64,000 nucleotides of DNA, taken from contig NC_088301.1 in the NCBI RefSeq assembly GCF_032854445.1, positions 10,226,281-10,290,280 on the forward strand. The letters are read 5' to 3'. Every line of letters begins with the position of its first letter. Position 1 is the first letter of the stretch. Source of the stretch: Liolophura sinensis (lineage: Eukaryota; Mollusca; Polyplacophora; Chitonida; Chitonidae). Positions 24,141 through 34,400 of this stretch are shown piece by piece. Position numbers and translations under genes: made by a program. The notes beneath the pieces are model-generated. The model had not been told where the DNA came from, searched no databases, and saw nothing but the letters and a program-made list of their open reading frames with translations.

Positions 24141-26061
24141 AGAAATTGGAATTGAAGCAGCAACGCAGAACATCTAATGTTCTAAATGGAAAGTCCATTC
24201 ACACTCGCTTGCACTTATAACTCTCTTCACAAAAAAAGAAAGAGAATACCTGACACCATACATTACATCATATTTATTTTAAACATTTGATTTCAAATGA
24301 ATTCCATCTCTTGTAACACTGGCAAAAAAAAACGAGACAAGGAGCATAATCAGACATTTGATAGGTACAATGTTTTGTACATATCTGTCATGAATGAAAT
24401 ACATACCAGTACAAAGTGCACAGTGCTAAACAATATATACATTTATCTCGTTTTGTAGGCATTTCTGACTTTCTGTAGCACAGTACTAATCCACAAAAAT
24501 AATGAAACCCTGAATAAAGCAAACAACCATACCAAAACAATAGTCAATGTTTTTTGACATGGCTTAAAATTGTAACAGAAACCCAAGGGCATAAAACGTG
24601 TCAAGGGAGATAACCTTTTGAGTTTGGCAATGACTTGCTTTTGTGACCAGTCATGTGGATCACTACACGTACATGACGTTGTGGCTTTGATGAACTACTT
24701 AATTCTTTCTTATGGGTATGGGAGAGAAAAAATGGGACAGAAAGAAAACAGCACACATTTCATGTGAGAACATCTATTATTGTCGTTACATTTACAAGTA
24801 CATATACGACATCTCGTGAGTTATAAGGGGTTTGTTCTAAAAAAAAAAAAGAAATATATTGTAAATCAGATTTTCTTGTTTGTCATTGCTGCACAGGTGT
24901 AGATGAAATTTTGCATTAAATAACTGAGGTATGAGAAATATGGTATTTACAGATTGTAGAAAACTTTCAAGGGGGCCAAAACTTTCAATAATTCATGGCA
25001 ACTCAATTGCCTGCCTCCTAAAACATCACTCTTCCATGTTGAATGTGTACTTTCCTGTAGGCACAATGTGTTCAAAAAATATTTCCTACTCGCACATCAA
25101 TGAAAAATATGAGGTTTTCGTCAAAGTTAATTAATATCAGATGTACAGACAAAAAAAATCTAACCTACAAACCAAACACCTGACCTGATACACTGTCAGC
25201 ATTTATAATATGACTGCCAGGATGTTTCCTTCACAAAACTTCCTATTCAATTTCTTTTTTATCTATTCGAATAGGGTTCAACGTTGTACTCAAGAATTTA
25301 CAGCGCAAAGGTGTAATCAAAACTGGCCTCAAGAAAGCTATATAAATAGTTTGGGTTATTATTCCTAGGTTTGCTGTATTCTTAGCTTGGGTTGGGACTA
25401 AAATTTGTCCCAAATTTGCTGTGTAATTGGTTTCCCTGAGATTAAAAATAGTCCAAGGTTTACTGTATTTGGGCTGGGATTAAAATCAGTCCCAGGTTTG
25501 CTATACAAGTATTTGGCTCTGGGGTTAATACTGTGATATGTTTTAACCCAAAAATTGTGTCTCAATGTGGAGACCGAAAGTAACAAGCCACTTTGTAACA
25601 TTTCTAACTCTGACCAAATATCTTCACAACTTCTAGGGTTAGGCCGTTTGTCACTTAGAGCAGGACTACACTTCGTATGTATATAACCCTGCATCCGTCC
25701 CTACTGCCTCCACTATCAGCAACGCATCTTCTAACAATAATCAAGCCGTAATAGAAACGTTTCAATTGGGAAGTCAAACCAACTTCCACCATCATTCATG
25801 ATCGATCATATGGAAAGGCAGGTGCAGGCAGCTCAAAAAATTCTTCCACTGGGAATTTTGATGGTCATTTTTTTTTCTTTTTCCATTCTCAAATACTGAC
25901 TTCGTTGTCAGTAGTCTAGATTTCAAACAGCCAGCCAGAAAGACATCGTTTCAAAAGTTTCCACAGTTGGATTATTGTTAAAAGAAGGTTTGCTGCTGCA
26001 GGGTTTGACATTGTGATTATCTGGGTAATTTGGGGACTTAGTGTACTTCAAACATTAGGAC
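24141..26061. other. Non-coding, nothing recognised
   Basis: AT-rich. Weak internal repetition of words such as TTGGGACTAAAATTTGTCCCA occurs at about 25360-25510. There is no gene. Confidence 0.4.
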
Positions 26062-26205
26062 GGGCTTGAGCTGTATTTGATAGGCGTTTTACACCGCACT
26101 CAAGAGCATGGCGTCCAGAATTATGGTGGAAGGAAACCGGCCAGAGCTCGGTGGAAACCCATGACCATCCGCAGGTTGTTGGCAAAACCCTCGCACGACG
26201 AGTTA
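26062..26205 (-). mobile_element. 5'-truncated SINE, common family
   Basis: Reads as the reverse of the tail and central domain: TTGATAGGCGTTTTACACCG, then ATTATGGTGGAAGGAAACCG, then CATCCGCAGGTTGTTGG. Confidence 0.75.
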
Positions 26206-27213
26206 CGTGAAGTTCCTACTGTGAATACGAAAATGTGCTTGGCTTTGTGTAGACAATATATAAAGTGTACAGAGTTTGGCTAGATGGGCTACTGCGAATT
26301 TAAACTATAACATCTTAATGGCCTCTAAGTCGAAGATCTGGTAAATATAAAAGCAGTGTTTACGCGGTATCTACATAAATCTAACTGAATGTTGTTCCAT
26401 CTAAAACAAAACAATATACGCAAATGCAAGTGTTGTGACGATGCGACCATACAAAACAGCCGCGGGACTCAGATGTAATGTTCATGAATTCAGAATGCAG
26501 GCAATTTTACCAGGTATGCCCATTTTGTCCTGATCTGACCAGAAAGTTGAAAATTACAGACACTTACATGGGAATCCATGTTGTTGGGGTAAAAGAAACC
26601 GATTCATCAGAAAAAGTATCAAAATCTTCATGCTTAAAGTTTTTGAATGTGAGCCCTTTTTTGATTAATTCAGAATTGTGGAGGTCAATATACCTCGCAG
26701 CATATGGCCCAAAAAGCTGACATTGCAACTGCTATATCCCATCGCTTAACACTTGCTGACATATTAAACTTCAACTCTGTCAGTTCAAAGATAAGGGTGA
26801 AAAAACAGGTTCAAATTTGGGCTTGTTCTGTTTGGGAGTGAATCAGCACATATTCTGAAGTAGAACGATGAACCGCTTAAATTTATCAGCAAACAATTCA
26901 TTTAAAAAAAAAAGGCATATTTATCCATCTGTGGAACATTTAGAAAATATATGAACAAATGATAGACATGTATTCACAATCTTTACATGCGAATAGGGCA
27001 ATGAGACCTAAGATCTTAGTCTATATTTTGAGAGATCATCTACCCATTAAGAAGACTTCCAATTTAGGGAAACAAAATGGTCATGAAAAATGCTATGAAT
27101 ACCATATCAACAAAGACAGTAGAATCAATGCTATTTAAGATGGGCATTTAATAAATCTCTTAACAGCATTTGTTATTTTCTCGCAAGTCATCCATGCAAT
27201 TACTATTACTGAC
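26206..27213. other. Non-coding, nothing recognised
   Basis: An 80-codon open frame near 26478 has no recognisable domain. Otherwise AT-rich intergenic DNA. Confidence 0.4.
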
Positions 27214-27481
27214 ACGTTTTTAACTCAGTTTGTAACATGATTTTAACACAGTTTGTCAGATGTTTTTAACCTAGTTTGTGAGATGTTTTAACCTAGTTTA
27301 TCAGATGTTTTAACCCAGTTTGTGAGATGTTTTTAAACCAGTTTGTCACATATTTTTAACTCAATTTGTAACATGTTTTTAACACAGTTTGTCAGATGTT
27401 TTTAACCCAGGATGTAACATGTTTTTCTCCCAGTTTGAAAGATGTTTTTAACCCACTTCTAACATGATTTTAACACAGTTT
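27214..27481. repeat. ~24-bp minisatellite (GTTTTTAACCCAGTTTGT)
   Basis: About 11 imperfect units vary between GTAACAT and GTCAGAT endings. Confidence 0.8.
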
Positions 27482-27495
27482 GAGGAGTCAATTAG

Positions 27496-27640
27496 AGTTT
27501 AGCAAGTAAGACATAGTGTTTGGCAAGTAAGACGTAGTATTTGGCAAGTACGACGTAGTGTTCAGCAAGTGAGATGTAGTGTTTAGCATGTAAGACATAG
27601 TGTTTAGCAAGTAAGACTTGGTGTTTAGCAAGTAAATGCA
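27496..27640. repeat. 21-bp minisatellite, about 7 copies
   Basis: Units are of the type GTTTAGCAAGTAAGACATAGT. They begin about 15 bases after the unrelated 24-bp array ends. Confidence 0.85.
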
Positions 27641-28134
27641 CCTGTAATGACATGGTAATGATATACAAATGTAGCGAAGCACATGCTACTGGATAAAAAT
27701 AAAACAAAACAAAAGAATAAACTTAACACAAGAAATGCAAAGGAAAGAAAGCACTGCAACTGCTACCTGTACTGTACAGTAAAAATGCATCTCAAGATAC
27801 AGTAGCTTAGTATTCTGAGAGCGTTAAGATTTTTATCTAAAAACAACTAAAATTACCTTACAGTTCCATTGTATTACAGAGATAAATGATGTAAATCTTG
27901 TCATGCGTTTGTCACCTTAATTTCCGAATGTACTAACATTATCCTTGCATTTAGGCTTTTGGTCATCATATGTTGTTGTCACTGTGGTGGCATGGTGTTT
28001 TCAAAAAGCCTGAGAGAGGTGAAAACGTCTAAGTCATATGTCAGCTTTGATTGCAGCTGTTGGATTATTCAATGATCAGGTTCAATGACCATCAGTCTTC
28101 TCCACAAGATCCTTGACAACGATTAGCTCATACA
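27641..28134. other. Non-coding, nothing recognised
   Basis: No supported gene or repeat. Confidence 0.4.
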
Positions 28135-28329
28135 CAAAGGATCTGTCGCTCATGCTGGCTTCCTCTTTGATCGTACGTGGGAAGGTCTGACAGCAACCTG
28201 CGGATGGTCGTAGGTTTCCCCCGGGGCTGTGCCCAGTTTCCACCCACCCTAATGCTGGCCACCGTCATATAAATGAAATATTCTTGAGTATGGCGTAAAA
28301 CACCGATCAAATAAATCAAAGGATCTGTC
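28135..28329 (+). mobile_element. 5'-truncated SINE with 13-bp target-site duplication
   Basis: Common-family body and tail lie at 28148-28316: CATGCTGGCTTCC, then GGTTTCCCCCGGGGCTGTG, then ACCGATCAAATAAAT. They are flanked by CAAAGGATCTGTC at 28135-28147 and 28317-28329. The perfect duplication indicates a fairly recent insertion next to the following minisatellite. Confidence 0.85.
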
Positions 28330-28688
28330 ACCAAGATGCCTGTAAACAAGTTCTCTGTCAACCAGACGCCTGTCAACAAGACGCCTGCAAACAAATTCCC
28401 TGTCAACAAGATGCATGTAAGAAAATTCCCTATCAACAACATGGCTGTAAACAAATGCCCTGTCAACAAGATACCTGTAAACAAGTTCCCGTCAAGAAGA
28501 CACCTGTACCCCCTGAACAAGATTCCTGTAAACACGAGCCCTGTCAACAGAATGCCTGTAAACAAGTTCCCTGTCAACAGAATGCCTGTAAACAAGTTTC
28601 CTGTCAGCAGAATGCCTGTAAACAAGTTCCCAGTCAACAGAATGCCTGTAAACAAGTGGCTGATCAAGAAGAATTCTGTAAACATCTG
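28330..28688. repeat. 30-bp minisatellite, about 12 copies
   Basis: Units are of the type GCCTGTAAACAAGTTCCCTG plus TCAACAAGAT, most regular at 28535-28660. The unit is a multiple of three, so open frames cross it on both strands. These are repeat artefacts. Confidence 0.85.
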
Positions 28689-29037
28689 ACCTTTCCATCA
28701 GTTACTTCCCAAAGTACTTCACATGAAAAATAACAAGATTAGAGGGCAAATTATCCATTAGTTCAACCCATAAACCAGATTCCACATTGGCCAGATTAGT
28801 CAGTTTCTTGCCTTAAAAGAGAGGTACAGTTTTTGTCAGTCAAAACAGAATGATGCGGATTCATAAAATATCCCTACATGAGCAAGGCTGCAAATTCATA
28901 GCAGTGACGTCCAAAATGCACACCAGAATTTTTTCAAAATATTTTACAATTTTGTGATTTTTGGCAGGAATCTGGATCTTAACATCTGCATTTCCCTGCA
29001 CTTTGGCCCATTCTAAGGTAAGGTTAAGTAATAATGT

Positions 29038-29222
29038 CAAGCTGGTAACATTGGTATACAATATGATCAAGCTGGTAACACAGGTATACAATATGATCAA
29101 GCTGGTAACACAGGTATACAATATGATCAAGCTGGTACCACAGGTATACAATATGATCAAGCTGGTACCACAGGTATACAATATGATCAAGCTGGTAACA
29201 CAGGTATACAATATGATCAAGC
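29038..29222. repeat. 30-bp minisatellite, 6 copies
   Basis: Nearly identical units AAGCTGGTAACACAGGTATA plus CAATATGATC. Different in sequence from the neighbouring 30-bp array. Confidence 0.9.
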
Positions 29223-29496
29223 ATATTTGGAAACTCCTGATATCCACATTCAATTAGAGCAAGTTTTTTTTACAAAACTAGGCATATGAAAAATAGCCAG
29301 AGATGTCAGCATCATGTATTCTATACAGTTGTACACAGGACTGGTGATCATGTAATCACCACATTGTCCATGAAAATCTTATGGGAAAATATTTACACAA
29401 ATTTAAGACATATACATGTAGATGGACGGATGTGGTACTAATGTCATTTCTTGGAAACTGCACAATGAAGTCATGATTATGTCTCAAAAACTATAT
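29223..29496. other. Non-coding, nothing recognised
   Basis: Short AT-rich spacer. Confidence 0.4.
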
Positions 29497-29630
29497 TCAT
29501 TTATTTATTTGATTGGTGTTTGTACTCAAGAATATTTCACTTCTACACCGGCGGCCAGCATTATGGATTGGAGGAAATTGGGCATAGCCTGGTGGAAACC
29601 CACGACCATCCACAGGTTGCAAGTAAGTAT
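29497..29630 (-). mobile_element. SINE fragment, common family
   Basis: Reverse tail TTTATTTATTTGATTGGTG, then GGCGGCCAGCATTATGG, then CCCACGACCATCCACAGG. Confidence 0.75.
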
Positions 29631-30295
29631 GTACACACCATGACTGTATATCCAACTCAGTTACATATATGCACATGGAATTCACAACAAAATAACACTG
29701 ACCAGTGTTCAGTAGCTAAAAGTTAATGTTTAGCCGCTCTTCTGTCAGCCAAAGAAAAGAAATGCATGTAACAATAACCAAGTCCTGAAGTACACACATG
29801 ACTCAAGAGCGATTATGATAATACTCACTGGTGAAAGTCTGCTCTCTTTGCAGAGTTGTTTCCCTTGCATAACAATTGGCAGAGAAAATCCTTGATCAAC
29901 AATATGCCCAGATTCCAGGCACTTTTATGGTAGTTCCTTACAACAAGCCTCCAAAGGTGTCTTTTGATTCGTGCAATATAAATTCATGTGTGTATGTAAT
30001 AAGAAATGATCTGACTTGTTTGACCCATGACTTACAACCTGATCTGACTCATGCCCTGATCTCCGGTCAAGAGTCGTCGCCGAGTCCAGCCTGATTCCTT
30101 AATGACCTTGCTGTGTTCTTGAATTCATGCACTGTTAATCCAAAGCCTTTGGCCTAAATAGGCCTTTAGCTAGTCATATCCATGGGCATAAAATGATGCT
30201 TCATAAATCTTGGGCACAAATCCTTTGCTGGTCAAAATCCTGTGCTTGGACTGAGTCCTCATTGCCCATGCAATGGCCTGATCTCAAATTTGATC

Positions 30296-30480
30296 GCAAA
30301 CTGCTCCGTGAACAACCTTAACCTGATCCGTGGACACCTTCAACCTGCTCTGCTGACAATATCAACCTGCTCCACAAACAATGGCAACCTGCTCCGCGAA
30401 CAATGGCAACATACTCCACAATCACAACCTGCTCCATAGGCAATCGCAACCTGTTTTACAGGCAATCGCAATCTGTCCCT
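30296..30480. repeat. ~22-bp minisatellite (CAACCTGCTCCACAAACAATGG)
   Basis: About 8 imperfect units end roughly 135 bases beyond the receptor stop codon. They may therefore lie in the 3' UTR. No AATAAA was seen on the minus strand within about 900 bases of the stop. Confidence 0.75.
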
Positions 30481-30613
30481 TGAAGTGCATGATCTTAAAC
30501 TTTGTTTAGATGCCTACAGTTTGGATTTGGCTTTTGAAAAACCATCGGTTGTATGGTGTCAACACATATTACATAATCCTGAACTAATCCATTACTGGGG
30601 AGATCATAAAATA

Positions 30614-31492
30614 TCACACACTAGTCTGCTCAGTTCTGGTCTCTGTCTCCTCTACCCCTGCCCTGTGCCTCTCTAAGGCCTTTTGTTTGACCAGTTCCTC
30701 CTCGGTTACACGTGTCTTGGTTGGGAATGGTACTGTATGATCAGAAGAGGAGTCTGATGTACTAGTGCCTTGTCTAACACTGCTCAGGCGAGCGTAAGAG
30801 GTCATGCTATTAGACCGACTTGCTGGTCCTCCAAAATTATCCTTCCCAACTAAATCTTTCCCTTCTTCTGCTGCTCTGTGCTTCGTTAACAATTCAGTTG
30901 TGGACCCAGACATCTCTTTGCCTTGCAACGAAGACGATGAGTCTTGGAATACATCAAAATCCTCAGTTTGAGCCATCTTCGGCTTCTTGTACTGGTCGCT
31001 TTCATCTGTCCAATCTGTATCATCATACTCCTCGTCTGTATCATATGAAGGCTCTTCTGTTTCACCCCTGTCCTGACTGTGCTCACCAGGTGTTTGCAGC
31101 TGCGTATCTCCCGCCGAGCAGGAGTCTGCAGGGCCAGGTAAGACATTGTCTTCTGACAGGTCAGACCCTGGCGAATCTCCAACTTCAGGGGAGACACGAT
31201 CAGGTAAGTTATTCCTTGTTAAGTCTTGGCTTGATACGTTTGGGTTGCTGGAAGCATCTGAGATCTGCTCTTGTAAGTCCCCCTGAGGTAACTGGTGAGG
31301 AAAGAGGAGTGGCACTGGGGATCCCGACTCTGTCGATCCTGGCGCTGTGGAGCCCGGACCTGAGGACCCTGGGCCTGGGGAGTCAGGACACTCTACTGAC
31401 AGTATGTTAAAGCCACCATTTGTTGAGTGATGAGCCACACCGTTTGGGATATTGCCATAACCCGTATGTATGGGGCTCTCACCATTACAAAT
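30614..31492 (-). CDS. Receptor exon 15: cytoplasmic tail and stop
   Basis: Encodes 292 residues (730-1021) after the acceptor TTCATTACCAG. It includes TGYGNI (Y741), a Gly/Ser/Pro run near 768-790, an acidic block with SYDTDEEYDD (about 873-895), Y897, TSYARL (Y962), and a Glu-rich end finishing TSV. Low complexity and mostly disordered. No YxxQ STAT3-type motif is present. An antisense open frame at 30820-31410 is a shadow. Confidence 0.85.
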   Translation of the reverse strand: MCNGESPIHTGYGNIPNGVAHHSTNGGFNILSVECPDSPGPGSSGPGSTAPGSTESGSPVPLLFPHQLPQGDLQEQISDASSNPNVSSQDLTRNNLPDRVSPEVGDSPGSDLSEDNVLPGPADSCSAGDTQLQTPGEHSQDRGETEEPSYDTDEEYDDTDWTDESDQYKKPKMAQTEDFDVFQDSSSSLQGKEMSGSTTELLTKHRAAEEGKDLVGKDNFGGPASRSNSMTSYARLSSVRQGTSTSDSSSDHTVPFPTKTRVTEEELVKQKALERHRAGVEETETRTEQTSV

Positions 31493-34400
31493 CTGGTAAT
31501 GAACGAGGAAAAAAATATGTAGGTTAAACTCATAAAAGATACATACATAAAATTTTGCTAAGTTTAAGTGACAGAAAAAGGAAATAAGTATATCTGACAT
31601 TACCACTTACTTTATTTATTTCTACTTTTTTGTAAGATTTTTGTTCTTGGGCAAAAACTGAAGGCAGTCAAATGCTTCTATTTTCTAAATAATTTTGGAA
31701 TAGTTTCTTACGTGAAAAGAATTTTTTCAAAGGTGAACATAATAGTACAGAAAACTCAATGTTGCAATACACTGACATATTCAACATTATCAATATATGG
31801 TCCATAGGGAAACATTAAAAATTAAAAAATTTAAATGCATTCTTTATTTGGAAAAAAATAGAAAGCCATACTTTTAGACATAGCTTCAACTGGACTTCCT
31901 TGATTTTCTGTTTTCTTAAATATTCAACTGACTGATGTCTTTAAATTTCACAATTTCACACAAAAAAAATAATTTCCCCTTTTAATCAAAAATAAAAGCT
32001 AAATAGCAGAAGAACAATGACAAGTTTGGAGAAAAAAAAATTTACTATGGGAAGAGACGTAAATATTTCGAAAATTTCAGAAAATAACTTTCATCACCTG
32101 GACACACACATGTAGATACATACATGTCCAATGCTGGTATAAATTAAATGTATAATATTGAACTATTTTACAATATGTGTTACGATGTATCAAGAATATA
32201 TCACTTCTACCACGGCGGCCAACATTATGGCGAGAGGAAATCGAGCAGAGACCGTGGGAAATCAACGAAACCAACGACAGAGTAATTATTAAGATCAAAG
32301 GAAAATTTTAAAAAGTGTGTAAATTAAACATTTATACACAGGTACATGTATATAGAATTTTGAACTATTTCATGATAATTATTAAGATCACAGGGAAATA
32401 TTAAACAGGCAGATATGTCTCAAACAAGAGAAGAAAATGTTGTTGACTGTATGATACTATGTTTCTAATTTCCTCAAGTGAGGAATATTGGCGTTGCTAT
32501 AACAAGTCTTAATAAGTTTCTTCACATCTTAGAATATTTCCAGCCAGGATAGACATAAATTTTTTTCATAATATAGTCCTTGTGGAAATCCTACATATAG
32601 GAATGAGGTTTTATTCCTATTAAACCAAAGTAAAGGTTCAATGGTTTAAGACTTATGGTTATTTTTGCTCTAAACAAGAAATGACTATGATTTTCTGTTA
32701 ATTACATACCTCGGTGGACACGGTGTGATAGCCATTTATTTCAGCATAATAAGAACTCTGTACAAATGAAACACAATACAATTAAAAATTTACCAAAAGT
32801 TGAAGAGCATCTTTTAACAAGAGCATCATGTCTTCATCTCTAGCGACCATTTCAGAAATCTAATTTGTCTAATATATACCTGCAAAATTAAGGGACCTGT
32901 ACCATGGAAAAAATTGACCTCCGAATTGAAAACCTGCACACCAATGTCACTTTTCAAGTCCCAGCTAAGGGAGTGCCTGCTTAATAATTGTCACTTCTAG
33001 AGAGATTAAACCTGCATCATTATTGTTTACTTAAATAAAATTCTGCCTCCATCTTGATATTTGATCTGTATCTAATATGTCCTCACTATATAACGTATAC
33101 GAATCTAATGAATCTGTGTGTGAGTGTATTATTCTTATTTATACAGTTATCTGACATATAATTGGAAACACTGTCCGTCCATACACCTTCTCTCCTCAAA
33201 TATGAGAGATATAGGTTAAAATAAACTCTTCCTGATTTCTACTCCAGCCAGGGATAATTTGATACACTGTTTACAATTACTTGATATTTGTTATTAATTT
33301 ACATACTAGTTGTGTTTCACACACCTCTGTACACTACCTCTGGTGAAATAAATGACATGAAAATGAAATATTCCATGTTTTTTTACCGCTCACCCAGGCA
33401 ATATAAACTCAGAACATTAATATCATCAAATACAAAACACGCAATCACTCTTTGAAGTTCATCTTTGTAACACCCGAAATTTTACTTGCACTCGAGCACT
33501 GTTTCAAGTCAAAAAGTTGAAAGTTTAAAAATACACATTTAAAATTAGAACTGAGCCAAAGTGTTTTGAGACTGTGCCAAAGTCTTCAATGTGCTAGCTC
33601 ATGCGTAAAAATAGCCATGTGTTTCTGGCAATTCCACAGGCCCTGGTTCTACCTGGTTCTGCCTGTTTCTACTTGGTTCTGCGTATGATCTACCAGTCTG
33701 GTGGTACCAATGGAAACAGCCAGCTGACTTTATTTTTACATTTCATACTTACCTCTAGATCTGGCAATGGCCGAAATGCTTCAGGATACGTAAAATCGTT
33801 CTTTTTGTTCTGACTTAACCAGAACAGTCTGCATAAGAAAAAAAAACACAGAACAACATATCAATATAGTGCTACATGAAAAAAATATGAAGAGTACGCC
33901 TAATGTCATCAGCGTTAACCAGTCTGAAATTTATTTATTTATACGATTGCTGGTTTTCAAGGCACTCGGGTATATTTCACTTATATAACAGCAGCCAGGG
34001 GCCTTCGTGGCTCAGTTGGTTAGCGCGCTAGCGCAGCGTATTGACCTAGGAACCTCTCACCAATTCAAGTCCAGCTCATGCTGGCTTCCACTCCAGCCGT
34101 AAGTGGGAAGGTCTGGCATCAACCTGCGGATAGTCGTGGGTTTTCTCCGGAGTTCTGCCCAGATTCCTCCCACTATAATGCTGGCCGCCGTTGTATGAGT
34201 GAAATATTCTTAAGTATGGCGTAAAATACCAATCAAATAAATCAAATAAATACAACAGCAGCCAGCGGATTGCCAGAGAAGAGGCCAGCATGAGCTGGAC
34301 GAACTAACAGCAACCCCATTCGTGAGAAGCTCCTGTGTCACTGCACTCAGCCAAGGAGGCCTCATCTGTAATACAGACTAATCAATCCACAGAAGTTTTA

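Noticed and set aside
28128-28733. Repetitive frames such as NKFPVNRMPVNKFPV on both strands
   Set aside because: 30-bp minisatellite artefact; no signal peptide, promoter or conserved domain.
27214-29222. CRISPR-like regularly spaced repeats
   Set aside because: Repeats are directly contiguous with no unique spacers, and the window is clearly eukaryotic.
30820-31410. 196-codon plus-strand frame
   Set aside because: Exact antisense of receptor exon 15, whose minus-strand frame has a matching acceptor, phase and tail composition.
34007-34080. Possible functional tRNA gene
   Set aside because: Box A and B are present, but no acceptor-stem pairing; it is the head of a SINE with body, tail and target duplication.
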